A DNA stretch of 18,290 bases from an uncultured Mailhella sp. Lineage in GTDB: Bacteria; Desulfobacterota; Desulfovibrionia; Desulfovibrionales; Desulfovibrionaceae. Positions 1-7,680 of this stretch are shown piece by piece (position 1 is the first letter of the stretch; each line of letters starts with the position of its first letter). Position numbers and translations under genes: made by a program. Under the pieces are notes generated by a model. The model was not told the origin of the DNA. It saw only the letters and a program-made list of their open reading frames with translations, and made no database searches. Where the stretch lies: the NCBI GenBank assembly GCA_944324625.1, contig CALUWZ010000015.1, forward strand, positions 1 to 18,290, given 5' to 3'.

Positions 1-3
1 AAA

Positions 4-453
4 ATGAGCGATATTACCCGTTTCGGAGTTTCCATCGAATCCGCCTTGGTGGAAGCTTTTGACGCCCTGAGCAGAAAAAAAGGCTTTGCCAACCGCTCCG
101 ACGCTCTGCGCCAATGCATGCGAAACGCCCTGCAAGAAGACGCCAACACCAATCCCAAGGCACAGGTCAGCGGCGTTTTAAGCGTTATTTATGACCACCA
201 CAACAGTGATTTATCCAAAAAACTGACAGGAATGCAGCATGAAGTACATGAAATAGTCATGACAAGCCTGCATGTGCATTTGGATTTGCACCACTGTCTT
301 GAAGTAATGATTTTAAAAGGCCAGAACAAAAAAGTTCAGGAACTTGCGGACAAGCTTTCCAGCACTCGGGGCGTGCTTAAAGCCAATCTTGCCATAACCA
401 GCATTGACACGCTGGCAAACTCCTGCCATAACCACGAACACAATCACGAATAA
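4..453 (+). CDS. nikR: Nickel-responsive transcriptional regulator NikR
   Basis: 149-aa ribbon-helix-helix repressor that, in characterised homologues, binds Ni(II) and represses nickel uptake genes as a tetramer. The N-terminal 45 residues have the RHH pattern (RFGVSIESALVEAFDAL, then NRSDALRQCMRNAL). The C-terminal ACT-like domain carries the nickel ligands: H79, H90, H92 and C98 (LHVHLDLHHCLEV) sit exactly three residues after E. coli NikR H76, H87, H89 and C95. The tail ends in a short His-rich stretch (CHNHEHNHE) that could bind extra metal. The start at the left edge gives the family's usual N terminus, so the gene looks complete, but its promoter lies outside the window. folE2 follows after 7 nt, so the two are probably co-transcribed. 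No nickel transporter or hydrogenase gene is in view, so its targets cannot be named. Confidence 0.95.
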   Translation: MSDITRFGVSIESALVEAFDALSRKKGFANRSDALRQCMRNALQEDANTNPKAQVSGVLSVIYDHHNSDLSKKLTGMQHEVHEIVMTSLHVHLDLHHCLEVMILKGQNKKVQELADKLSSTRGVLKANLAITSIDTLANSCHNHEHNHE

Positions 454-460
454 GGTCAGT

Positions 461-1261
461 ATGAAAACAGCACATTTGGAAGATGTTCAAAGCTCAAAGG
501 CAAAACATCCCCTTGCCATAGACAAAGTGGGCATAAAAGATTTCAATATTCCTCTTGTCGTGCGTGACCTTGCCAATGAAAAACAGCACAGCATTGCCAA
601 AGTTGCCATGAGCGTGGATTTGCCTGCGGATTTTAAAGGCACGCACATGAGCCGTTTTATCGAAGCTCTTGAAGAATGGCGGGAAAATGCCGAAGAAAAA
701 CTGGATTACGTTTCCTTAAAAACCCTTTTGGAACGGGTACGCACCAAGCTTGACGCCCAAAAAGCCTATATCAGCTTCCGCTTTCCCTATTTTATGACCA
801 AGGAAGCCCCAGTCAGCAAAGCAAAAGCTCCCGTATCCTACCTGTGCTGCTTTACCGGCGAATGGGACAAAACATGGGATAAACCCGATTTTCTCATTGA
901 AATTGAAGTGCCCGTAACCACGGTCTGCCCCTGTTCCAAAGCCATAAGCCAATACGGAGCCCACGGTCAGCGCACCTATATAAAAATGCAGATCAAACTA
1001 TCCAAATTTTCATGGATGGAAGAATTTATCCATATTGCCGAACAGGCAGGCTCTGCGCCTATTTATGCTGTTTTAAAACGGCCCGATGAAAAATTTGTCA
1101 CGGAACAGGCCTATGAAAATGCCTACTTTGTGGAAGATGTGGTCAGAAACGTGGCGTATCATCTGGATAAGCACGAACATGTGGAATGGTATAAAGTAAC
1201 AGTGGAAAGCCATGAATCCATTCACGGGCACAATGCCTTTGCCGTCATTGAAAAGCGGTAA
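461..1261 (+). CDS. folE2: GTP cyclohydrolase IB (FolE2)
   Basis: 266-aa cytoplasmic enzyme of the FolE2 (type IB) family. It converts GTP to 7,8-dihydroneopterin triphosphate, the first step towards folate and also towards preQ0/queuosine. The family signature is clear: TTVCPCSKAIS (C156, C158) followed by QYGAHGQR (H168), then YENAYFVEDVVRN and HESIHGHNAF near the C terminus. The family uses an active-site Cys and tolerates several divalent metals. ATG 461 is chosen because AAGG (452-455) overlaps the nikR stop at good spacing and the product has the usual length. An in-frame ATG at 404 would lie inside nikR and add 19 unrelated residues. A strong terminator follows. Linkage to a metal-responsive regulator fits the metal flexibility of FolE2, but co-regulation by nickel is only an inference. 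Confidence 0.95.
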   Translation: MKTAHLEDVQSSKAKHPLAIDKVGIKDFNIPLVVRDLANEKQHSIAKVAMSVDLPADFKGTHMSRFIEALEEWRENAEEKLDYVSLKTLLERVRTKLDAQKAYISFRFPYFMTKEAPVSKAKAPVSYLCCFTGEWDKTWDKPDFLIEIEVPVTTVCPCSKAISQYGAHGQRTYIKMQIKLSKFSWMEEFIHIAEQAGSAPIYAVLKRPDEKFVTEQAYENAYFVEDVVRNVAYHLDKHEHVEWYKVTVESHESIHGHNAFAVIEKR

Positions 1262-1281
1262 GCGGTAAAAAATATTCCCCC

Positions 1282-1313
1282 AAAGCTGTCAGTTCTGCCC
1301 GACAGCTTTTTTT
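1282..1313 (+). terminator. Rho-independent terminator after nikR-folE2
   Basis: AAAGCTGTC (1282-1290) pairs perfectly with GACAGCTTT (1301-1309) across a 10-nt loop, and the + strand continues as a T run to 1313. It starts 20 nt after the folE2 stop and ends the nikR-folE2 transcript. Confidence 0.9.
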
Positions 1314-1319
1314 ATGCAT

Positions 1320-1492
1320 ACTGCCGGACGGATTTTACGGAACGCCGGGGCTGCATGCTGCAAACAGCTCAGACAGGATTTTTCACCGGACGCGGTTTAG
1401 CCCCGCAGACCGAACCTCCCCCCTTGTTCGGAATAATTAAAAAAATTTTGCCAATCTCCCCAAAGCAAAACACCGCATGTATGCAAGGCATA
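1320..1492. other. Intergenic, GC-rich and potentially structured, no gene recognised
   Basis: Between the two terminators is a stretch with no convincing coding frame. It can fold: CGGGGCT (1346-1352) pairs with AGCCCCG (1399-1405), and CCGAAC (1410-1415) pairs with GTTCGG (1426-1431). These lie beside an A/T-rich stretch at 1431-1450. A reading frame at 1355-1546 runs through the downstream terminator and looks spurious. It may be a small RNA, a decayed element, or simply spacer. Confidence 0.4.
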
Positions 1493-1520
1493 AAAAAAGC
1501 CGGACAATGCCGGCTTTTTT
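1493..1520 (-). terminator. Terminator after the antiporter gene, bidirectional in form
   Basis: The stem AAAAAAGCCGG (1493-1503) pairs with CCGGCTTTTTT (1510-1520) around a 6-nt loop. Read on the - strand, it lies 18 nt after the antiporter stop and is followed by a T run. The symmetric A/T flanks mean it could also stop + strand transcripts that escape the folE2 terminator. Confidence 0.88.
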
Positions 1521-1538
1521 ATTTGAAACAATATTATC

Positions 1539-2963
1539 TTACATAAAGAAGATAAAGGTGGTAAGAATAAAGATAGGCCAAAGGATGCCGATGGACCATG
1601 CCATGTAGCCGAAGAAGCTGGGCATCTTCACGCCGCTGTTTTCGGCAATGGAGCGTACCATGAAGTTGGGAGCGTTACCGATATAGGTTACTGCGCCCAT
1701 AAATACGGCACCGGCGGAAATAGCCGCAAGAGTGGAAACATGTCCCATGAGATATTGAGCGTCGCCGCCTGCGGTATTAAAGAATACCAAGTAGGTGGGA
1801 GCATTGTCGAGGAAGGAGGAAAGGATACCGGTAAGCCAGAAGAACATATAGTTCAGCGGTTCGCCTGTAGCAGGGTCGGAAACCATGCTGATGAGGCCTG
1901 CAAGGCTGCCGTCCGTACCTGCGCGCAGAATGGAAATGGCAGGAATCATGCTGAGGAAGATACCGATAAAGAGCTTGGCAACTTCTGCGATGGGTTCCCA
2001 GTTGAAGCCGTTGAGATCGCGGCATTCCTTGGAAGTAAACTTCATGGAAAGGAATACGATGAGCAGGAGGCAGAGGTCACGCACAAGGTTTTGCAGTTCC
2101 ACATAAATGCCTGCGTAAATGTGGAAAGAAACTTCAGGCTTCCAAGAACCGCTCATAAGAACAAGGCCTACGATGCCTGCAACAAAAAGAATGTTGATTT
2201 TTCCGTCAAGGCCGAGTTTTTCGCCGCTGCCTGCAGCTGCAGGTTTTGGTGAACCTTCTTTTTTGAAGAGGTAAGAATCAAGCAGGAAGTAAATTACCAG
2301 CAAAAGAATGGAAACAAAAGCGGTTTTTAAAAAAAGGTGTACGGTTGTCCAGAAGAAATCAACGCCTTTCAGAAAACCGAGGAAGAGCGGCGGGTCACCG
2401 AGAGGAGTCAAAGAACCGCCGATATTGGCAACCAGGAAGATAAAGAAAACAACCTGATGAACTTGGTATTTGCGGTGTTTGTTGGCGCGCAGAAGCGGAC
2501 GGATAAGGAGCATGGCAGCGCCTGTGGTACCGATCCAGCTTGCGATAATGGTACCGAAAGCCAAAATACCGGTATTAACGGCAGGTGTGCCTACGAGTGT
2601 GCCTTTCAGACGAATGCCGCCTGCAGCAGTGAACAGGGAAAGCAAAAGGATAATAAAGGGGAGGTATTCAAGCAAAATGGTTTCAACGGCAAAAAAGCTT
2701 ACAGTATGGAAGCCGAAAACCATGGTTGCAGGAATAAGGAAAGCAAGTCCCCAGAAAATTGCCACTTTACCGAAATGGTGGTGCCAGAAATGAGGCACTG
2801 CCAAAGGACAAATTGCAATGGAAAGCAGCATACAAACAAAAGGAATTACCCAAGCAAGTCCCATGTCTTTAGGAAATGCAGGATGTCCGTGAGCTGCAAA
2901 AGCAACAGACGGAAGCAAAAGCATTACAGCCAACAAAGGCAACAGAAAACGCATTTTAGGCAT
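1539..2963 (-). CDS. Sodium:proton antiporter-like membrane transporter (NhaD / CitMHS-type)
   Basis: 474-aa polytopic inner-membrane protein of the ion transporter superfamily that includes NhaD and citrate/arsenite permeases. It has a cleavable-looking signal peptide (MRFLLPLLAVMLLLPSVAFAA), then HGHP and about twelve hydrophobic segments. Motifs typical of this branch include GGSLTPLGDPPLFLGFL in the middle and SSFLDNAPTYLVFFNTAGG in the C-terminal half, each in a likely re-entrant or helix-break region. The start at 2963 (MPKMRF) is set by AGGAG within AAAGGAG (2972-2978), 8 nt upstream. A longer frame from 3023 would add 20 residues but passes through the promoter and this ribosome site. 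It is a single-gene unit with its own promoter and terminator. Na+/H+ exchange is the family annotation; the substrate is not proven by sequence. Confidence 0.85.
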   Translation of the reverse strand: MPKMRFLLPLLAVMLLLPSVAFAAHGHPAFPKDMGLAWVIPFVCMLLSIAICPLAVPHFWHHHFGKVAIFWGLAFLIPATMVFGFHTVSFFAVETILLEYLPFIILLLSLFTAAGGIRLKGTLVGTPAVNTGILAFGTIIASWIGTTGAAMLLIRPLLRANKHRKYQVHQVVFFIFLVANIGGSLTPLGDPPLFLGFLKGVDFFWTTVHLFLKTAFVSILLLVIYFLLDSYLFKKEGSPKPAAAGSGEKLGLDGKINILFVAGIVGLVLMSGSWKPEVSFHIYAGIYVELQNLVRDLCLLLIVFLSMKFTSKECRDLNGFNWEPIAEVAKLFIGIFLSMIPAISILRAGTDGSLAGLISMVSDPATGEPLNYMFFWLTGILSSFLDNAPTYLVFFNTAGGDAQYLMGHVSTLAAISAGAVFMGAVTYIGNAPNFMVRSIAENSGVKMPSFFGYMAWSIGILWPIFILTTFIFFM

Positions 2964-2998
2964 TTTGTTCTCTCCTTTAAATATTTTAAAGCCTTTTT

Positions 2999-3027
2999 TG
3001 TATAGCACACAAAACACAAGCAATCAA
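2999..3027 (-). promoter_or_regulatory. Sigma-70-type promoter for the antiporter gene
   Basis: On the - strand, TTGATT (3027-3022) is separated by exactly 17 bp from TATACA (3004-2999). The Shine-Dalgarno and start codon follow about 20-35 bp downstream. The match is 4/6 at -35 and 5/6 at -10. No operator repeat was recognised. Confidence 0.55.
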
Positions 3028-3101
3028 GAAAAATCGTAAAAACAAGGTCATGCAGATATTTTCGCTTGACAACGGGGCCAAGAAAACGCACAAAAACAAA
3101 C

Positions 3102-4241
3102 ATGGACAGCGCAAATTTCAGAAGTCTTTATCCCATAAGCCGCCGTAAAGGAATTTACCTTTTTGAAGAAGGAAAAAAATTTCTCAATTTTTCCTCCAAC
3201 GACTATTTAAATATCGGCACAAACCAAGCGCTGACAAAGGAATTTCTTACATTTCTGCTGGAAAAAGAACTGTACGGCGAAGCCCTTTTTTCCTCATCTT
3301 CCTCACGGCTTTTAAGCGGAAATTCCGCTGCTTTTACCCGCTTGGAAAAAACTCTTGCCAAATGGTACAAAAAAGAAGCCGCTCTGCTTTTTAACAGCGG
3401 ATATCAGGCAAATATGGGCATTATTTCAGGCCTTATGCAAAAAGGCGATGCCGTTTTTTCCGACAAGCTCAACCACAACAGCATAGTGGCAGGCATGCTG
3501 CACGCAGAATCCAAGTTTTACAGATATAAACACTTGGATTACAATCACTTGGAAGACTTATTGAAAAAATACCGCTCCCTGCACAAAAAAGCCCTGCTGG
3601 TGACAGAATCCGTTTTTTCCATGGACGGGGACAAAGCGGATTTAAGCGCATTGATCACCCTGAAAGAAAAATATGCATGCATTATCCTGCTTGACGAAGC
3701 CCACGGCGTCGGCGTTTACGGCAAAAATGCCTGCGGCCTCTGCACGGAAGATGAAACGATTCTGCCGAAAATTGACATTGTCATGTCCGCCATGGGCAAG
3801 GCTTTGGGTTCCCACGGTGCTTTTTGCACAGCAAACGCGGAAATTATACAAACATTAATCAATAAAGCTCCCACCTTTATTTTTTCCACTGCGCAAGCGC
3901 CCATACAAATTTTATGGTCGGAATTTATTCTGACCAGACACTTTGATTTTCTACTCTCTCAGCAGCAAAAACTGCACAGGCTTATGCAGGCCTGCGGGCT
4001 TTCATCCCACATTGTTCCGCATATAGTGGGAGAAAGCAAAGACTGCGTCAATATGTCAGCATATTTAAAAGAACAGGGATTTTATGTCCTGCCCGTGCGG
4101 CCGCCCACTGTTCCGCAGCACACGGCACGGCTGCGGCTTTCCTTTTGCGCCGATATGCAGAAAGAACATGTCGACGCCCTGTTCCGTGCAATACACAGCT
4201 TCCCAAACAAGGAAAATATGCAATGCAATGCCAATGGCTGA
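3102..4241 (+). CDS. bioF: 8-amino-7-oxononanoate synthase (KAPA synthase)
   Basis: 379-aa PLP enzyme of the alpha-oxoamine synthase family. It condenses a pimeloyl thioester (pimeloyl-ACP or -CoA) with L-alanine to give KAPA, the first step of ring assembly in biotin synthesis. Visible motifs are NFSSNDYLNIG near the N terminus, LNHNSI with the PLP-stacking His (H125), DEAHGVGVYG with the PLP-nitrogen Asp (D198) and H201, and SAMGKALGSHGAF with the PLP Lys (K233). ATG 3102 gives the usual N terminus. An in-frame TTG at 3066 would add 12 basic residues. Neither start has a good Shine-Dalgarno sequence, unlike most genes here. bioG overlaps its 3' end by 19 nt, so the two are translationally linked. 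Confidence 0.95.
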   Translation: MDSANFRSLYPISRRKGIYLFEEGKKFLNFSSNDYLNIGTNQALTKEFLTFLLEKELYGEALFSSSSSRLLSGNSAAFTRLEKTLAKWYKKEAALLFNSGYQANMGIISGLMQKGDAVFSDKLNHNSIVAGMLHAESKFYRYKHLDYNHLEDLLKKYRSLHKKALLVTESVFSMDGDKADLSALITLKEKYACIILLDEAHGVGVYGKNACGLCTEDETILPKIDIVMSAMGKALGSHGAFCTANAEIIQTLINKAPTFIFSTAQAPIQILWSEFILTRHFDFLLSQQQKLHRLMQACGLSSHIVPHIVGESKDCVNMSAYLKEQGFYVLPVRPPTVPQHTARLRLSFCADMQKEHVDALFRAIHSFPNKENMQCNANG

Positions 4242-4864
4242 CCAAAAATTCACATAATAAGCTGATTATTTTTTTCAACGGCTGGGGCATGGACGAAAAA
4301 AGCATTGCCCATCTGAACGAAAGCAATAAGGATTTCGACTGTCTGCATTTTTGCGATTACAGAGATCAGGAAATTCCCGATTTTAATTTTTCCTGTTATG
4401 ACGAACTCTATTTAATCGCATGGTCCATGGGTATTTACATGAGCAATTGCCTGACGCAGAAATGCAGTTTTCCTTTTTCCCGAAAAATTGCTTTCTGCGG
4501 CACGGGCAATCCCATAGATGCTGCAGAGGGCATAGCCCCGAAAATTTACCGCCTGACGGTCAGAAATTTTTCGGAACAGTCAAGACGGCTGTTTTCCGAT
4601 AAAATAGGTTTTACCATGGACACGGCGCGCAGCACCAAAAGCCTGCAGGATGAACTCTCCGCCGTTGCCCTGCATGATTTGCCGAAAAACAGCAGATTTG
4701 ACACGGCATTCATTGCCGAAGAGGATGAAATTTTTTCTCCCTCCAACCAGTACAAATACTGGAAAAACAATGCAGACAACATAATTTTTTTACCGTGCAG
4801 ACATTATCCGTTTCATCTTTTTGCCTCTTGGCAGGACATTCTGCTTTTTCAGCCCCACCCGTAA
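4223..4864 (+). CDS. bioG: Pimeloyl-ACP methyl ester esterase BioG
   Basis: 213-aa alpha/beta-hydrolase of the BioG (DUF452) family. It removes the methyl group from pimeloyl-ACP methyl ester and so ends the BioC-masked chain elongation. It plays the role of BioH in E. coli. The oxyanion/strand motif IIFFNGWGMDEKSI is at 15-28. The nucleophile elbow is LIAWSMGIYMS with Ser68, an Ala replacing the first Gly of GxSxG as is usual for BioG. A candidate acid residue is in AEEDEIFSP (D168), and a candidate catalytic His is in RHYPFHLF (H194 or H198). ATG 4223 has AAGGAA at a suitable distance and lies inside the bioF end. An ATG at 4145 would add 26 residues that are bioF out of frame. Its place between bioF and bioC supports the call. 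Confidence 0.9.
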   Translation: MQCQWLTKNSHNKLIIFFNGWGMDEKSIAHLNESNKDFDCLHFCDYRDQEIPDFNFSCYDELYLIAWSMGIYMSNCLTQKCSFPFSRKIAFCGTGNPIDAAEGIAPKIYRLTVRNFSEQSRRLFSDKIGFTMDTARSTKSLQDELSAVALHDLPKNSRFDTAFIAEEDEIFSPSNQYKYWKNNADNIIFLPCRHYPFHLFASWQDILLFQPHP

Positions 4865-4876
4865 AAAGAGAACAAT

Positions 4877-5602
4877 ATGCTTTCAATTGACAAAAATACA
4901 GTGGCCGGCAATTTTTACAAAAGCCGTTTTGATTATGAAGACAACGCCTTTATCCAAAAAAAAATGGCGGAAAATCTTGTTTCGCTGCTTGGAAACGCCT
5001 ACGAAAACATTTTGGAAATAGGCTGCGGAACAGGCACGCTGACCAAGCTCCTTTATCCGCGCCTGACTTTTGTCAATTATTATGCCTTTGACATTATCGG
5101 AGAATACAGGGTTATTTTTGACAACAAATATCCCAATATCCGTTTCAGTGCCCATGATATGGACAAAATTGACCGATACTTGCCGACGCTTTTGTTTGAT
5201 TTGATTGTTTCCAATGCCGCCGTGCAGTGGAGCACAAATGCGGAACAGCTGATCCGCTCCTGCATGCACAGGCTTGCGCCGAACGGAACACTGGCCCTCG
5301 GCTTTTTCGGAGAAAATAATTTTCGGGAAATACGAAACATTTTCGGCGTGGGACTGCATTATTTATCCGAAAACAAACTGCAGCAGCTTGCAAAAGAATA
5401 CGACTGCATCCATTTTTCCGAACACACCGAACAAATTTCCTTTGAAAATCCCATTGAAATTCTGCGGCATATCAAAAAAACAGGCGTAGGCGGCATGGTC
5501 AATACCGTTATCAAAAAATCCCTGCTGAAACAATATGAAAAAGAATTTGGGCCAGTCTTAACCTATCATCCCGTTTATCTTGTGCTCAAAAACCGCAATT
5601 AA
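4877..5602 (+). CDS. bioC: Malonyl-ACP O-methyltransferase BioC
   Basis: 241-aa class I SAM-dependent methyltransferase. In the family it methylates the free carboxyl of malonyl-ACP so that the fatty-acid machinery can extend it to the pimeloyl chain. SAM motif I is ILEIGCGTGTLT (45-56). FDLIVSNAAVQW, LAPNGTLALGFFG and IEILRHIKKTGVGG are typical of BioC and distinguish it from general methyltransferases. The start at 4877 is 12 nt after the bioG stop with an AGAG-type ribosome site. The 3' end overlaps the convergent bioD coding region by 45 bp (5558-5602), and there is no terminator between them. Confidence 0.93.
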   Translation: MLSIDKNTVAGNFYKSRFDYEDNAFIQKKMAENLVSLLGNAYENILEIGCGTGTLTKLLYPRLTFVNYYAFDIIGEYRVIFDNKYPNIRFSAHDMDKIDRYLPTLLFDLIVSNAAVQWSTNAEQLIRSCMHRLAPNGTLALGFFGENNFREIRNIFGVGLHYLSENKLQQLAKEYDCIHFSEHTEQISFENPIEILRHIKKTGVGGMVNTVIKKSLLKQYEKEFGPVLTYHPVYLVLKNRN

Positions 5603-6247
5603 ACTTTCAGCGGTCAAAGCCTCAAAACAGGGCACGGCAATTAATGGCGTATCCGTATAAACAGCCAGTTCCGCAAGCACATGACGCATGGCTGTGTCTT
5701 TGGTGTCTTCTGTATATTTATTAATAATCAGAGCCTTCACGTCAAGGCCGAAATCTTTGGCAATGCGGTCTGTCATCAGGCAATGATTAATAGTGCCGAG
5801 ATTGGGACGGCCCACCAAAAGACAGGGCAGATTCAAGGCCGCCGCCACATCCGCCATGGTATATTTTTGCGCAAAATCAACGGGACAAAGCAAACCGCCC
5901 GCACCTTCCGCAAGCACAATATCGCATGTTCTCTGCATATCGGCAAAATCAGCCTTGATTTTTTCCATGGAAATCTCTGCGGACGCCAAATCAGCCGCCA
6001 AAGCAGGAGAACATTCGCCCTCCAGAAGGTACGAATATCTGCATTCAATGGTTTTTGAAAATCGGCGCACAAATTCAAGGTCCGGAGCTTTCAGTCCGCC
6101 GTTTTCCCAATACGCGCCGCTCTGCAGAGGCTTAAACACGCCTGTTTTATAGCCTGCCTTTTCAAAGGCAAGGGCAAGACCGAGCGTTACCACGCTTTTG
6201 CCCACATCAGTATCTGTTCCGCTTATAAAAAAACCTGCTTTCATCAT
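5558..6247 (-). CDS. bioD: ATP-dependent dethiobiotin synthetase
   Basis: 229-aa P-loop enzyme that uses CO2 and ATP to close the ureido ring of DAPA and form dethiobiotin. The P-loop is GTDTDVGKS (10-18), followed by FKPLQSGAY (K39), AEGAGGLLCPVD (E114) and LLVGRPNLGTINH (the family's switch-like and base-recognition region). Two adjacent ATGs are possible (6247 and 6244); AAGG at 6257-6254 favours 6247. A GTG at 6289 has no ribosome site and would add unrelated residues. It is the last gene of the aromatic operon, 53 nt after bioA. Its last 15 codons lie antisense to the end of bioC. They read like a normal family C terminus (LTAESLIAVF), so the overlap looks genuine, not a readthrough artefact. 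Confidence 0.95.
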   Translation of the reverse strand: MMKAGFFISGTDTDVGKSVVTLGLALAFEKAGYKTGVFKPLQSGAYWENGGLKAPDLEFVRRFSKTIECRYSYLLEGECSPALAADLASAEISMEKIKADFADMQRTCDIVLAEGAGGLLCPVDFAQKYTMADVAAALNLPCLLVGRPNLGTINHCLMTDRIAKDFGLDVKALIINKYTEDTKDTAMRHVLAELAVYTDTPLIAVPCFEALTAESLIAVFEHKINGMIG

Positions 6248-6300
6248 TCCGTACCTTAAAATTTCCCTGCCCGCAAAACCAAAAATCACTCAAAAAACGT

Positions 6301-7668
6301 TCAGCCCAAAACTTCCCGCATGGAATCATAGGCAATGTCAAGCAGTTTGGCTATTTCTTCTTCGGTTATGATATAGGGCGGCATAAAATACATGCAGTTC
6401 CACATGGGACGCAGCAATGCTCCCCGCTTCAGCCCTGCAAGATAAATTTTTCTGCCTATTTGTTCTTCATAGGCAAAAGGTTCTTTGGTTTCCCTGTCTT
6501 TCACAATTTCCACGGCACTGACCATGCCCCACTGCCGTACGTCTCCCACATGGGGATAATCTTTAAACCGCTCCAGCCCCTTTTGAAAAGCGTTAATTTT
6601 CGGTTTCAGATATGTTTCCATATCCATTTCTCTGAGTATGGCGAGATTTTCATTGGCAACGGCGCATGCCAGCGGATTGGCGGTAAAACTGTGGCCGTGG
6701 TAAAAAGTCTTTGTGCCGTCTTTGTCGTCATCATAAAAAGCATAATACAGTTCGTCGGTGCAAAGCGTCACGGCCAAGGGCAGAAAGCCTGCCGTCAGCG
6801 CCTTGGCGGAACACACAATATCAGGCACAATGCCCGCGTGTTCATAGGCATACAGCTTGCCCGTGCGGTAAAATCCCATGGCCACTTCATCGTCAATGAA
6901 CAGTACATTATAGCGGTCGCAGAGCTCACGAAGCTTTGCCAGATATTCCGCCTTGTACATAATCATGCCGCCTGCCGCCTGAATAAGCGGTTCTATGATA
7001 ATGCCCGCAATTTCTTCATGGCGTGTCTTCAGAATTTCTTCCACTCCGGAAAGACATTCAAGACTGCATGTTTCTTTCTGTTTTCCGCAGGGACAGCGGT
7101 AGCAATAGGGACTTTTTTCCCTTAAAATTTCAAAAAGCAAAGGACTGTACACCTTATGGTACATGTCAATGCCGCCCACGGAAACAGCGCCGAGCGTATC
7201 GCCGTGATAGGCATTTTCAAAGGCAATGAATTTTTGCTTTGTATTTTTGCCTTTCAGCTGCCAGTATTGATACGCCATTTTCAGGGCAACTTCTATGGCC
7301 GTGGAACCGTTGTCTGAAAAAAAGACATGCCTGAGCTTGCAGTCTACCAGCTCTATTAAAGACTTTGCCAAAGAAATTGCAGGCTTGTGAGTAAAACCTG
7401 CAAAAATGACCTGTTCTATGGTTTTAGCCTGATCATACAGAGCCTTGGCAAGACGTGGATTGGCATGACCAAGACTGTTGACCCACCATGAGGAAACCGA
7501 ATCCATATACCGATTGCCGTCTATGTCTTCAATATATATTCCTTCTCCCCGCACAATGCAGATGGGCTTGTCTTCCCCTTCATAGTGCTTCATCTGCGTA
7601 AACGGATGCCAGACATATTTCAGGTCATCGGCTATCCAGTCCTCTTTGGTTCTTTCCTGTTCGGTCAC
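6301..7668 (-). CDS. bioA: Adenosylmethionine-8-amino-7-oxononanoate aminotransferase
   Basis: 455-aa class III aminotransferase that converts KAPA to DAPA. The family motifs are YVWHPFTQM, SSWWVNSLGHANPRLAKAL (W61, W62 as in BioA), NAYHGDTLGAVSVGG, DDEVAMGFYRTG, SAKALTAGFLPLA with the PLP Lys K289, and HGHSFTANPLACAVA. SAM is the donor in E. coli, whereas some relatives use lysine; the donor is not decided here. The start is GTG 7668, with GGAG (7679-7676) 7 nt upstream. The nearby ATG at 7673 is out of frame and stops at once. An internal Cys cluster (CYRCPCGK...CSLEC, 189-205) and AMGFY in place of the usual ATGFG are unusual. It follows pheA by 12 nt, so biotin genes are transcribed with an aromatic operon. 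Confidence 0.95.
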   Translation of the reverse strand: MTEQERTKEDWIADDLKYVWHPFTQMKHYEGEDKPICIVRGEGIYIEDIDGNRYMDSVSSWWVNSLGHANPRLAKALYDQAKTIEQVIFAGFTHKPAISLAKSLIELVDCKLRHVFFSDNGSTAIEVALKMAYQYWQLKGKNTKQKFIAFENAYHGDTLGAVSVGGIDMYHKVYSPLLFEILREKSPYCYRCPCGKQKETCSLECLSGVEEILKTRHEEIAGIIIEPLIQAAGGMIMYKAEYLAKLRELCDRYNVLFIDDEVAMGFYRTGKLYAYEHAGIVPDIVCSAKALTAGFLPLAVTLCTDELYYAFYDDDKDGTKTFYHGHSFTANPLACAVANENLAILREMDMETYLKPKINAFQKGLERFKDYPHVGDVRQWGMVSAVEIVKDRETKEPFAYEEQIGRKIYLAGLKRGALLRPMWNCMYFMPPYIITEEEIAKLLDIAYDSMREVLG

Positions 7669-7680
7669 GACATAACTCCG

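Noticed and set aside
1335..1425. Cobalamin-riboswitch-like wording on the - strand (CCGGTGAAAAATCC, then GCAGCCCCGG).
   Set aside because: The conserved upstream GGGAA block and the downstream B12-box sequence are missing, and the - strand leads into the 3' end of folE2 with no gene to control. Treated as coincidence.
1355..1546. 63-codon + strand reading frame between folE2 and the antiporter gene.
   Set aside because: It runs through the terminator stem, has no ribosome site, and its product has no recognisable feature.
2337..3005. 222-codon + strand frame opposite the antiporter gene.
   Set aside because: It is antisense to a clear membrane protein, has low-complexity polar composition, and no ribosome site or family motif.
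3066..3094. Perfect TTGACA on the + strand just upstream of bioF, as a promoter.
   Set aside because: No acceptable -10 lies at 16-18 bp, and the start point would fall on the bioF start codon.
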